A stretch of DNA of 46,375 nt from Candidatus Methylomirabilis sp. Lineage in GTDB: Bacteria > DYJV01. The translations under genes and the position numbers were made by a program. Each line of letters starts with the position of its first letter. The first letter of the stretch is position 1. Location of the stretch: contig DYJV01000004.1 in the NCBI GenBank assembly GCA_020722945.1, forward strand, positions 2,802-49,176. Direction: 5' to 3'. The notes below the pieces were generated by a model, which had not been told where the DNA came from, searched no databases, and saw nothing but the letters and a program-made list of their open reading frames with translations. Below, one piece after another: positions 7,771 to 15,638 of the stretch.

Positions 7771-9278
7771 AACGAATATTTTATCCAATACTTTTTGCTT
7801 TATATCCAATTCTTTCTCTCTACTCATACAATATTAATGAGATGTCTTTTACTGAAACTCTGTTGCCTTCTGCCATTATGATTTCTGCTACATCCTTAAT
7901 CTGGTTTTTATTGTCACTATTGATTAAGAACAAGTATAATGCAGGACTTATAACTTCTTTATTCCTCTTTTTTCTTTTTACTTACGGTAGAATATGGGAT
8001 TATCTATATGACATATTTAATAAAAACCATTGGCAGGAAAGTATATTTTTCATTATATGGTGGCTATTATTTTTGCTTTTTTCTTTTATCATAAACCACA
8101 CAAAAAAACGAATCAAGCAGGCGACCTATTATCTAAATACTGTCTCAATCATTCTTATAATACTTCCTATCATTATGATATTTTTTAATATTGCTTTCAC
8201 TCCCAAAGAAAAAATCAGCAATCAATTCAAAAATACAAATGTCACTAAAAAAGGAGAGTATCCTGATATATATTACATAATACTTGATGGCTGTGGAAGA
8301 ACCGATGTTTTAAAACACTTTTATAATTATGATGATTCAAATTTTATAAACTTCTTAAAGAAAAAAGGGTTCTATATCGCTGATAAAAGTATTCCAAATT
8401 ATACTCAAACCGCTTTATCTCTCTCTTCATCTCTAAATATGAAATATCTTAATGAGATTGCAAAAAAGATGGGTGAAAAATCATATAACAGAAAACCGTT
8501 AAGAAATATGATAAGATATAATAAAGTATCAAAAATCTTAAAACAGTTCGGATATAAATTTATCTCCTTTGCCACAGGAATCGCTGTTACAGAGATACCC
8601 AATGCTGATATATATCTATCACCGTCATGGAGTTTCACAGAATTTCAAAATATCTTACTCAACACAACTCCGTTTCCATTTATCTGGGGGCTTTTCTCTA
8701 AAAAGACACAATATGATATACATCGGGAGAGGATACTATATATTTTAAATAATATTGCAAAGACACACAATACAGGCGGACCTAAATTTGTTTTTGCCCA
8801 TATTATTGGGCCACATCCACCATTTGTCTTCGGTAAAAATGGTGAGTCTGTTAATGCAAAAAGAAAATTCTCTTTTGCTGATGGCGGATTTATAATGAAA
8901 AGAGAATCTTATGTAACAAATTACAGAAATCAGTTGATATTTATTTTTAGCCAGATTAAAAATGTTGTAAATCAACTGCTTTCAAATCCGAATAAAAAAC
9001 CTATAATAATAATACAAGGTGACCATGGACCTGGCTCAATTCTAAATTGGCGACATTTTAATAAAGATATAATATGGGAGCGAATGTCAATGTTAAATGT
9101 ATATTATTTTCCAGATAAAGAGAAATATAAATATCTATATAAAACAATATCGCCAGTAAACAGTTTTAGAATAATTTTCAACAACTGGTTTGGGCTAAAT
9201 TTTAAACTTCTTCCTGACAAAAGATACTTTTCATCCTGGCAACAACCATATAAATTTTATGATGTTACTGACTGGTGA
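7767..9278 (+). CDS. Membrane-anchored sulfatase/alkaline-phosphatase-superfamily protein
   Basis: A 503-residue protein. Five or so hydrophobic segments occupy residues 1-150, followed by a large extracytoplasmic domain. That domain begins PDIYYIILDGCGRTD, and has NYTQTALSLSSSLN (candidate Thr nucleophile region), FAHIIGPHPPFVF and IIIQGDHGPGS, which are the ordered metal-site motifs of the sulfatase/phosphoglycerol transferase superfamily (as in LTA synthase and EptA-like enzymes). The likely reaction is transfer or hydrolysis of a phosphate or sulfate group on a surface glycan or lipid; the substrate cannot be told. GGAG lies six bases before the ATG, inside the methyltransferase gene. The extra N-terminal helices resemble those of phosphoethanolamine transferases. 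Confidence 0.8.
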   Translation: MKRIFYPILFALYPILSLYSYNINEMSFTETLLPSAIMISATSLIWFLLSLLIKNKYNAGLITSLFLFFLFTYGRIWDYLYDIFNKNHWQESIFFIIWWLLFLLFSFIINHTKKRIKQATYYLNTVSIILIILPIIMIFFNIAFTPKEKISNQFKNTNVTKKGEYPDIYYIILDGCGRTDVLKHFYNYDDSNFINFLKKKGFYIADKSIPNYTQTALSLSSSLNMKYLNEIAKKMGEKSYNRKPLRNMIRYNKVSKILKQFGYKFISFATGIAVTEIPNADIYLSPSWSFTEFQNILLNTTPFPFIWGLFSKKTQYDIHRERILYILNNIAKTHNTGGPKFVFAHIIGPHPPFVFGKNGESVNAKRKFSFADGGFIMKRESYVTNYRNQLIFIFSQIKNVVNQLLSNPNKKPIIIIQGDHGPGSILNWRHFNKDIIWERMSMLNVYYFPDKEKYKYLYKTISPVNSFRIIFNNWFGLNFKLLPDKRYFSSWQQPYKFYDVTDW

Positions 9279-9318
9279 TTTTAATTATAATGTTATAAAT
9301 TTATATCTGGAGGATAAA

Positions 9319-9618
9319 ATGAAAATAGACCTTGGTGAACTTGCAAAATGTTATCGTAAAATTTTAGGAACTTATCATCAGAGCCTTGATGTATTTGTAT
9401 TTACTAGAAATAAAAAATTTTTGGGGAACATTTGCTTTAGAAAAGAATGCCCCGCCCGTTCAATAGATTGTGGGGTCCCGGGTTGTGGTAAAATTAAATA
9501 TATCAGGAGGTTCCCAAATTTAAATTTCAATGAAAATGATATATCAAAACTTGAATATAAGGTACTCGGGGTAAATCTCAAACATCAATCAGACTTCAGT
9601 TTTTCCATCAAATCCTGA
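9319..9618 (+). CDS. Small cysteine-rich hypothetical protein
   Basis: A 99-residue protein I do not recognise. I chose ATG 9319 over an upstream start at 9259 because CTGGAGG lies six bases before it, and the upstream start would overlap the sulfatase gene. It has five Cys residues, four of them in NICFRKECPARSIDCGVPGC, so a metal site or disulfides are possible. There is no signal peptide or membrane helix. Its last 30 bases overlap, on the opposite strand, the remains of a DUF4143-type ATPase, so the present C-terminus may have been created when that gene was inserted or decayed. It may be expressed with the 6186-9278 operon. Confidence 0.55.
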   Translation: MKIDLGELAKCYRKILGTYHQSLDVFVFTRNKKFLGNICFRKECPARSIDCGVPGCGKIKYIRRFPNLNFNENDISKLEYKVLGVNLKHQSDFSFSIKS

Positions 9619-9741
9619 AAGATTTACCTTACAAAAAGTTTTACCTACCTGCCTTGCACCCTTCAAAAGCATTGGTTTACGTCCTGAGATGCTTTTCCAT
9701 TCAAGCAAATATTTATAAAATTCTCTATTTAAAATAATCAT
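9589..9741 (-). pseudogene. Remnant of a DUF4143-type AAA ATPase (N-terminal fragment)
   Basis: A 50-codon minus-strand ORF reads MIILNREFYKYLLEW and then RKPMLLKGARQVGKTF, after which similarity stops and a stop codon appears about ten codons later. The second part is the Walker A region typical of the AAA_14/DUF4143 ATPases, proteins of about 400 residues. Only the first ~40 residues remain, so this is a truncated relic. A promoter-like TTGACA lies upstream at about 9759-9764, with TATGAT 17 bases on. DUF4143 ATPase genes are often duplicated and lost in such genomes. No remainder of the gene is found on either side. Confidence 0.65.
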
Positions 9742-9874
9742 AAAGATAATATACTACAATGTCAAACAAAAATCAACTTTTTCCTATAAAAAATATGTAA
9801 TTTTACATTTTTTTTGTATGAATAAGGTGTAATGCGGACATCCTTTCAAATTTATATATATAAATAATTTAAAT
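9742..9874. other. Non-coding spacer before the histidine kinase stop
   Basis: This AT-rich stretch shows no ORF of note. It holds the promoter-like sequence of the DUF4143 remnant and a T-run (around 9810-9819) preceded by the small palindrome TGTAATTTTACA. On the plus strand this could act as a weak terminator for the operon ending at 9618, but the stem is only five base pairs. Confidence 0.3.
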
Positions 9875-12274
9875 CTATCCTACCATTTCCATAAGTTCTT
9901 TTAGTAATCTTTTTAATGTAAATGGCTTCTGAAGAAATCTATTATCACTATACTTTAAAGTGCCGTTATGAATTGCTGAATTTTTTGTATATCCTGAAAT
10001 GAAAAGTATTTTTACATCAGGATACAAATTCTCTATCTTCTTCGCAACTTCCCCACCTGATATATCCGGTAAAATAATATCTGTAATTAGAATATCAGGT
10101 TTTTCTGAAATATCTCCCGTTTTTGATATACTATTAATAAATCTAAGTGCTGCGTTACCCTTTTTAACAGCATATACTTTTGCTCCCATTTCTTCTAAAA
10201 ATTTTACCATTATATTTCGGATATCTGTATCATCTTCAACAATCATTATATTCTTATCTTTTAATCCTGCACTGGATATTGATATTATATCATCAGATTT
10301 TTTATGCTCTATGCTAACACCATTTCTTATATAAGGGAAATATATCTTAAATGTTGTCCCCCTCTTGGGAACAGAATAGACAAATATAAATCCACTATTA
10401 TTTTTAACAATTCCATATACAGTTGAAAGACCAAGCCCTGTTCCTGACTCTTTGGTTGTAAAAAAAGGTTCAAAAATATGGTCAACTGTATATTCATCCA
10501 TCCCAATCCCATTATCTGAAAAAGTCAACATAACATATTCTCCAGCCTTCATTTTCTCATGATAATATGAATATTTATCATCAATCATAACCAACTTTGT
10601 TTCAATAATTATCTTACCGCCATCAGGCATTGCTTCATTTGCATTTGATGCTAAGTTCAAAATAATCTGCTCAAATTGCATTGGGTCAATCTTTACCTTT
10701 AACGGTGCATCTTCAAGATAAAGTTTTATATCTATATTCTCTCCAATGACCCTCTTTAAAATAGGATGAATCTTCTCTATTTTATCATTAATCAATATTG
10801 TCTGTGGATTACTTATCTCCTGACGGCTAAATACTAAAAGTTTATCTGTTAAATCAGCCGCTTTATTAGATAACCTTTCAAGCGCAGCAATATCTTTTTT
10901 TAATTCACCTGTTATTTTTCTATGGTCCTTGATAAATTCCACTGTGCTGATAATCCCTGTTAAAATATTATTAAAATCATGGGATATACCACCCACCAGC
11001 CTACCAATAGACTCCATTTTTTGTGCTTGAAATAGATGCTTTTCCATATTCACTTCTTTAGTAATATCCTGAATAATCAGTATTATCATTCTTTGATTAA
11101 ATATATATTGAAATCCAATAATACTTATAACTATAATATTATTGTTTACTTCGTTCTCTATACGTGTAGGACCTACAAACTTTTTACATTTAATGTCTGT
11201 AATAAAATTTTTAATAGGTTTTTTATTTAATATTTTTATATCATCAAGACTTTTGACTTCTACTCCCTCTATATCTAATATCTTTTTACCTGCATTATTA
11301 ATAAAATTTATCTCTTCTTTCTCATCTAACAGAACTATTCCATAAGGCATATTATTTATAATACTTCTATACCGCATTTCTGAATCCTGTAATTCTTTAG
11401 TCCTTTCAGTAACTTTACTCCGCAATATCCTATTCCAATAAATTACTATTAATAAAATAAATAATATTACTGCTAATGTTATTAATAAAATCTTCAATAT
11501 GCTATTAAACTTGATAACTTTAGTTCCAAACCATTTGTTATATATTTTATCATACTCCCTGCTCTCCTTCATAGCCCGCAACGCTGCTGTAAACTCATTC
11601 TTATATCGTATCTTTCCCTTTGGAAATGCAATCACACGAGGTGATATCATTATCGGTGTCCCAATAACCTTTATATCTTCATATCCTAATCTATTTATTA
11701 AAAAAATTCCTGTAAAATAGTTGCCAAAATAAGCAAACGAATTTCCAGATTCAAGATATTTTATAGCATCTTCCTGGGACGGTAATGGAACTATAATGGC
11801 ATCTGGAGATTCTTTTGCAAGAACATTATGAGATATATCCGCATCTTCCACTGCGACAGTATGATGCGCAAGTTCAGAAACTTCTGACAGACCAACAACA
11901 TCAGATTTAACAAAAATTGTGAGTTTTAAATCTAATAAAGCCTCATCTGTAAATTCAAAAGACTTACTCCGTTCTTCTGATGCAGCCATACAGAGCATAT
12001 CAATCTCACCGTTTAAAAGTTTCTGATATGCATCTGCCCATTTCATCGACTGCCATTTTATGTTGTAGTTTAATTTATACGCAATAGATTTTATTATATC
12101 AACATTAAATCCTTTTGCAACGCCGTTCTCATAATATTCGTGTGGTGGATAATGCTCATCAATTCCGACAATTATATCCCGATTCTCATAGCCATTACAA
12201 TAAATAGAAACTGTATTAATTAATATAGTTAAAAAAATAGTAATAATAGATATCCTCATAAATCTACTATTCAT
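9875..12274 (-). CDS. Hybrid sensor histidine kinase with periplasmic solute-binding sensor
   Basis: A 799-residue hybrid kinase. In order: a signal/first membrane segment (about 6-24); a type 3 solute-binding domain (about 33-250, amino-acid-binding fold, beginning RDIIVGIDEHYPPHEYYENG); a transmembrane helix (about 258-281); a PAS domain (about 300-410, YRSIINNMPYGIVLLDEKEE); HisKA with phospho-acceptor His432 in GGISHDFNN; HATPase with N-box NLASNANEAM, DNGIGMD and GTGLGLSTVYGIV; and a C-terminal receiver with acidic pair EDD, phospho-site Asp732 in LITDIILPD and the conserved Lys in FLQKPF. It probably senses a small solute such as an amino acid in the periplasm. No separate response regulator is next to it. 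The ribosome-binding site GAGGGG lies seven bases before the ATG, and a TATAAT-like box lies about 20 bases further up. Confidence 0.95.
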   Translation of the reverse strand: MNSRFMRISIITIFLTILINTVSIYCNGYENRDIIVGIDEHYPPHEYYENGVAKGFNVDIIKSIAYKLNYNIKWQSMKWADAYQKLLNGEIDMLCMAASEERSKSFEFTDEALLDLKLTIFVKSDVVGLSEVSELAHHTVAVEDADISHNVLAKESPDAIIVPLPSQEDAIKYLESGNSFAYFGNYFTGIFLINRLGYEDIKVIGTPIMISPRVIAFPKGKIRYKNEFTAALRAMKESREYDKIYNKWFGTKVIKFNSILKILLITLAVILFILLIVIYWNRILRSKVTERTKELQDSEMRYRSIINNMPYGIVLLDEKEEINFINNAGKKILDIEGVEVKSLDDIKILNKKPIKNFITDIKCKKFVGPTRIENEVNNNIIVISIIGFQYIFNQRMIILIIQDITKEVNMEKHLFQAQKMESIGRLVGGISHDFNNILTGIISTVEFIKDHRKITGELKKDIAALERLSNKAADLTDKLLVFSRQEISNPQTILINDKIEKIHPILKRVIGENIDIKLYLEDAPLKVKIDPMQFEQIILNLASNANEAMPDGGKIIIETKLVMIDDKYSYYHEKMKAGEYVMLTFSDNGIGMDEYTVDHIFEPFFTTKESGTGLGLSTVYGIVKNNSGFIFVYSVPKRGTTFKIYFPYIRNGVSIEHKKSDDIISISSAGLKDKNIMIVEDDTDIRNIMVKFLEEMGAKVYAVKKGNAALRFINSISKTGDISEKPDILITDIILPDISGGEVAKKIENLYPDVKILFISGYTKNSAIHNGTLKYSDNRFLQKPFTLKRLLKELMEMVG

Positions 12275-12451
12275 AAAATGCCCCTCATTTAATTATAGTA
12301 TATTAAAAATAAAAAACAACCCTTTTTATTTTTCGCATTGGCAGGATTAGGAGAGCACTTCGTCTCATCCTGAACCCTGCATTAATGCCTTCTACATCCA
12401 CACTTTTTTCGTCCCAAATAATCAGCCCACAATTTTTTTAACTACTTACTT
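12275..12451. repeat. Intergenic inverted repeat between two minus-strand genes
   Basis: The spacer holds a nested imperfect inverted repeat at 12335-12388. GCATT (12335-12339) pairs with AATGC (12384-12388), GCAGG with CCTGC, and CAGGAT (12342-12347) with ATCCTG (12367-12372). It is GC-rich compared with its surroundings. It lies between the stop of the OmpL47-like gene and the promoter of the kinase, so it could be the terminator of the former, but no T-run follows it on either strand. It may equally be a dispersed repeat. Confidence 0.4.
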
Positions 12452-13396
12452 TTATTTGCCTAACGGCTTCAGTTCAATTGCTGGAGGTGTTGAGTCCGAA
12501 ACAAATGATACTTTTGTTTCATCAGAAATGTTGCCTACATTATCAATCGCTTTTGCTACTATTGTATGTTCCCCTTCCTTTGTTATAGTAATCGGTGATT
12601 CATATACAATATATTCACCACCATCAATTGAAAAAATAATTTTGCCAACCCCTGATTCAGTATCAGACGCTTCAATTTGATATTGAAAATTTTTTGGCGC
12701 ATACTGCTTGTTCTCTTTAATATAAAACTTCCCGCTCGGTATGATTTTAACAACAGGCTTTTCTGTGTCTACAAATATTGAAAAAGTTTTTTCAGCCGAA
12801 CTATTCCCTACATTATCAATCGCTCTGTATTTGATAATATGGTCGCCCGCTTTTTCAACTGAAAACGGATTTGTATATGTTTCATATTTTCCACTGTCAA
12901 TCGAATATTCTATGGTTTTAACCCCTGATAATGAATCAGAAGCAATAATAGAATATTTTACCACACCAGAGGCATAAACTTTATCCTTTGTCCCATATAA
13001 TTTATAATCATACGAGATAGAAACTTCTGGTGGAGTATTATCAATAATCACAGAATAAGCAATGGTTTTAGATTGATTACCAACATTATCATCTGAATAG
13101 TAATAAATAGTGTGCTGCCCTTCCTCTGAAATTGAAAATGGAGTTTTATACTCTATAAAATCACCCTTATCAATCTTATAATAGAGTGATTTAATATCAG
13201 ATATGTTATCTGACCCTGCAAGATTAAATTTCAATGCAGAAGTTACATAATCAATTTTCCCGTCATTATAAACTGTTGCCTCTGTTTTACTTTCCGCTTC
13301 TGCACCTGCTTTTTCTTTACCATAAACCATAAAATTGGTTATCCCTATAAAAAGCATTGTAATAACAATCAATGAGATTAAATTTTTTATTCTCAT
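12452..13396 (-). CDS. Exported protein with three OmpL47-like/Ig-like repeats
   Basis: A 314-residue protein with an N-terminal hydrophobic signal segment (about 5-25). Three repeats of some 85-90 residues follow, each with the same landmarks: a D-x-x-S-(G/D)-(V/I) turn, YSIDSG-type and EGxHTI strands, then DNVGN, and in two or three of them DxTPP or DTEKP at the junction. This is the arrangement of OmpL47-type beta-sandwich repeats found in spirochaetes and many candidate phyla, where they are surface-exposed or periplasmic. No membrane anchor or sorting signal is visible at the C-terminus. A strong GGAGGTG lies five bases before the start. It follows manC by about 25 bp and is probably co-transcribed. 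Confidence 0.8.
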   Translation of the reverse strand: MRIKNLISLIVITMLFIGITNFMVYGKEKAGAEAESKTEATVYNDGKIDYVTSALKFNLAGSDNISDIKSLYYKIDKGDFIEYKTPFSISEEGQHTIYYYSDDNVGNQSKTIAYSVIIDNTPPEVSISYDYKLYGTKDKVYASGVVKYSIIASDSLSGVKTIEYSIDSGKYETYTNPFSVEKAGDHIIKYRAIDNVGNSSAEKTFSIFVDTEKPVVKIIPSGKFYIKENKQYAPKNFQYQIEASDTESGVGKIIFSIDGGEYIVYESPITITKEGEHTIVAKAIDNVGNISDETKVSFVSDSTPPAIELKPLGK

Positions 13397-13420
13397 ATCA
13401 ACACCTCCATAAAATATTTA

Positions 13421-14503
13421 TTAATTTTCAAAAAAATCTTTTGCAAGATTTTCATCATCTCTTATTAATTCAACAATCTTTTTTACTTCCTGTTCTTTGG
13501 ACTTATCCATAACAAGAACTGCGTTACCGCTCTTAACTATAATTAAATTTTTAACGCCTATTGTTGCAATCAAATCGCCATCACTTACTATTATGCTATC
13601 TTTAGTCTCTTTTCCCTTCCAGAACGATTTTATCACATTTCCGTTATCATCTTTTGGAAGCAATCTTTCCAATGCTCCCCATGACCCAACATCGTCCCAT
13701 ATAAACCTTGCTTTCATACATAGAACATTATCCGCTTTTTCCATTACACCATAATCAATAGAAATTTTATCTAAATTCTGAAAAACCTCTTTAATAACAA
13801 TCTGTTCCCTATCGGTATCAATTGCATCCTGAATCTCCATTAACCCTTCAAACAGTTGGGGCATATATTTTTCCAGGGCTTCGAGTATTGCTGTTGTGGT
13901 CCATACAAACATCCCACTGTTCCATACATAATTACCTTTTGAAAAATAATATTTTGCAGTCTCTAAATTTGGCTTTTCCTTAAACGATTTTGCCTCAAAT
14001 GCTTTGTTATCAAAAGCATCATTAACAACCTCACCAAGCTCAATATATCCATAGCCTGTGGCTGGTTTTGAAGGAATAATTCCAAAAGTTATAAGACACC
14101 CTGAATCCTTAGCTATATTTGAAGCAATCTCAACATCATTCTGAAAAATATCCTTCTCTTTTATAATATGGTCCGCAGGCAGTATTACTACAACCTCACC
14201 CGGGAACCTTTTGTTAACATAGATTGAAGCCAATCCAATTGCTGCTGCAGTATCCCGTGGCATTGGTTCAACTATAAAATTATCACTATTGAAATCAGAA
14301 ACAATCTCTTTTATTGGAGATACAAGGTCTTCACGCGTTGATATAAAAATATCATCTAAATCAACCATTCCTGCCACCCTATCTATTGTATCTTCGAGCA
14401 TACTCTTATCTCCAATAATAGGTAACAACTGTTTAGGTTTGTTCAAGCGGCTAAATGGCCAAAATCTTTCGCCTTTGCCGCCTGCAATTATGATTACCTT
14501 CAT
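13421..14503 (-). CDS. manC: Mannose-1-phosphate guanylyltransferase
   Basis: A 360-residue nucleotidyltransferase that makes GDP-mannose from GTP and mannose-1-phosphate. The N-terminal IIAGGKGERFWPFSRLNKPK is the ManC/AlgA nucleotide-binding signature (G-x-G-x-R-(F/L)-W-P-x-S-R), and EPMPRDTAAAIGLAS and FxEKP motifs follow. There is no C-terminal isomerase (cupin) domain, so it is the short monofunctional form. GDP-mannose feeds surface polysaccharide or lipid glycosylation; the Ugd at 24800 supplies another sugar-nucleotide. It starts five bases after the rpsU stop and no clear ribosome-binding site is visible apart from AGGG, about 15 bases upstream. Confidence 0.95.
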   Translation of the reverse strand: MKVIIIAGGKGERFWPFSRLNKPKQLLPIIGDKSMLEDTIDRVAGMVDLDDIFISTREDLVSPIKEIVSDFNSDNFIVEPMPRDTAAAIGLASIYVNKRFPGEVVVILPADHIIKEKDIFQNDVEIASNIAKDSGCLITFGIIPSKPATGYGYIELGEVVNDAFDNKAFEAKSFKEKPNLETAKYYFSKGNYVWNSGMFVWTTTAILEALEKYMPQLFEGLMEIQDAIDTDREQIVIKEVFQNLDKISIDYGVMEKADNVLCMKARFIWDDVGSWGALERLLPKDDNGNVIKSFWKGKETKDSIIVSDGDLIATIGVKNLIIVKSGNAVLVMDKSKEQEVKKIVELIRDDENLAKDFFEN

Positions 14504-14508
14504 ATTAA

Positions 14509-14712
14509 CTAAATTTTTCCCTGGTCTTTGCGACGTTTCTTTTCCATTTTTCGCTTAGCTTTGTTTATCTTGTCTCGTTTTAATTTAGATGGCTTAGTAT
14601 AATACATATTCTCTTTAACTTTGGTTGTTATACCTTCTTTCTCTACCATCTTATTAAATCTCCGTAAAGCCTCTTCAATGCTTTCACGCTCTCGTACATA
14701 TACAGTTACCAT
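14509..14712 (-). CDS. rpsU: Ribosomal protein bS21
   Basis: A 67-residue basic protein of the 30S subunit, beginning MVTVYVRERESIEEALRRF and ending in a Lys/Arg-rich tail. The sequence and size are typical of bS21. I prefer ATG 14712 over the GTG at 14724, because AAAGG ends only two bases before the GTG and because bS21 proteins start at this Met. It heads a minus-strand group with manC and the OmpL47-like gene, unlike the usual rpsU neighbours (dnaG, yqeY). Confidence 0.95.
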   Translation of the reverse strand: MVTVYVRERESIEEALRRFNKMVEKEGITTKVKENMYYTKPSKLKRDKINKAKRKMEKKRRKDQGKI

Positions 14713-14753
14713 ATTATATATCACAACCTTTCTATATTAAATTTATTACTATA

Positions 14754-14781
14754 ATAATACCTTTTTATTTTATAGTTTCAA
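14754..14781 (-). promoter_or_regulatory. Probable sigma70-type promoter of rpsU
   Basis: On the minus strand TTGAAA (14776-14781) is separated by 16 bases from TATTAT (14754-14759). It lies about 40 bases upstream of the rpsU start and diverges from the glpQ-like promoter at 14830. Confidence 0.5.
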
Positions 14782-14829
14782 GTTTTTTTTACATTTTTTA
14801 ATAAAATTTTTTAACAAAGCAAAAAACCG

Positions 14830-14857
14830 TTGACATTATTATCAATTCTGTTATACT
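14830..14857 (+). promoter_or_regulatory. sigma70-type promoter of the glycerophosphodiesterase gene
   Basis: TTGACA (14830-14835), a 16-base spacer and TATACT (14852-14857) lie immediately before the gene. The first base of the ATG at 14866 is only nine bases after the -10 box, so transcription should begin at or next to the start codon. The mRNA would be leaderless, and no ribosome-binding site is visible. Confidence 0.65.
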
Positions 14858-14865
14858 ATGATATT

Positions 14866-15609
14866 ATGAATATATGGAGAAAAAGAAGCAATAAACCAAT
14901 GGTATTAGGACACAGAGGAGCAAAAGGACTTGCACCTGAAAATACTATCGCCAGTATGAAAGAAGCAATAAAATATAATGTTGACTTAATTGAAATTGAT
15001 GTTCAATTGTCAAAAGACGGAAAAGTAATCGTCATGCACGATGCAACTGTTGATAGAACCACTGATGGCACAGGATATGTAAAAGATTTAACTTCATCTG
15101 AAATAAAAAAACTTGATGCAGGAGTAAAGTTTAATCCTAAATTTAAAAATGAAAAAGTTCCGTTCCTTGAAGAAGTAATTGAATTTCTAAAAAATTATCC
15201 GAATGTTAGATTAAATATTGAAATTAAAAATGGTCCCGTGTTTTATCCAAAAATTGAAGAAAAAGTTGCTGAAATTATTAATGATTATAACTATCACAAT
15301 AGTGCTATCGTTTCATCATTTGACCATATTGCTTTGAAAAATATAAAAGAGATAGATAGCAGAATCTATACAGGCCTTCTTTTTATGTCCCGATTATACA
15401 ATCTTGAAAAATATGTGGAAGAACTCCAACTCTCTGCAATTCATCCAATGTGGTTTTATCTTACAGAAGATATTGTTAAATCAATGCATAAAAACGATAT
15501 TGCTGTTAATACATGGATAATTGATGATATGTCTTTATACAAAAAATTTGCATCTATAGGAATAGACAGTTTCGGCACAAATTATCCTGATAGATTTAAT
15601 TTTTCCTAA
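14866..15609 (+). CDS. Glycerophosphodiester phosphodiesterase
   Basis: A 247-residue GDPD-family TIM-barrel enzyme that hydrolyses glycerophosphodiesters to glycerol-3-phosphate and an alcohol. The catalytic start VLGHRGAKGLAPENT carries the HRG and PENT motifs, followed by LIEIDVQLSKDGKVIVMHD with the metal-binding E-x-D and the second His (MHDATVDRTTDG). The C-terminal NTWIIDD and GTNYPD are also typical. There is no signal peptide, so it is probably cytoplasmic (UgpQ-like). I chose ATG 14866; it sits just after a strong promoter and implies a leaderless transcript. It is a single-gene unit converging on the restriction-modification gene. Confidence 0.92.
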   Translation: MNIWRKRSNKPMVLGHRGAKGLAPENTIASMKEAIKYNVDLIEIDVQLSKDGKVIVMHDATVDRTTDGTGYVKDLTSSEIKKLDAGVKFNPKFKNEKVPFLEEVIEFLKNYPNVRLNIEIKNGPVFYPKIEEKVAEIINDYNYHNSAIVSSFDHIALKNIKEIDSRIYTGLLFMSRLYNLEKYVEELQLSAIHPMWFYLTEDIVKSMHKNDIAVNTWIIDDMSLYKKFASIGIDSFGTNYPDRFNFS

Positions 15610-15638
15610 TAGCCATAAAGTAAGATTGAAAGACTCTT

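Noticed and set aside
11036-11345. Plus-strand ORFs inside the histidine kinase
   Set aside because: They are in antisense to a continuous, domain-supported gene and have no ribosome-binding site or family pattern.
12335-12388. Terminator call for the inverted repeat after the OmpL47-like gene
   Set aside because: The stem is imperfect and neither strand has a T-run after it, so it is listed only as a repeat.
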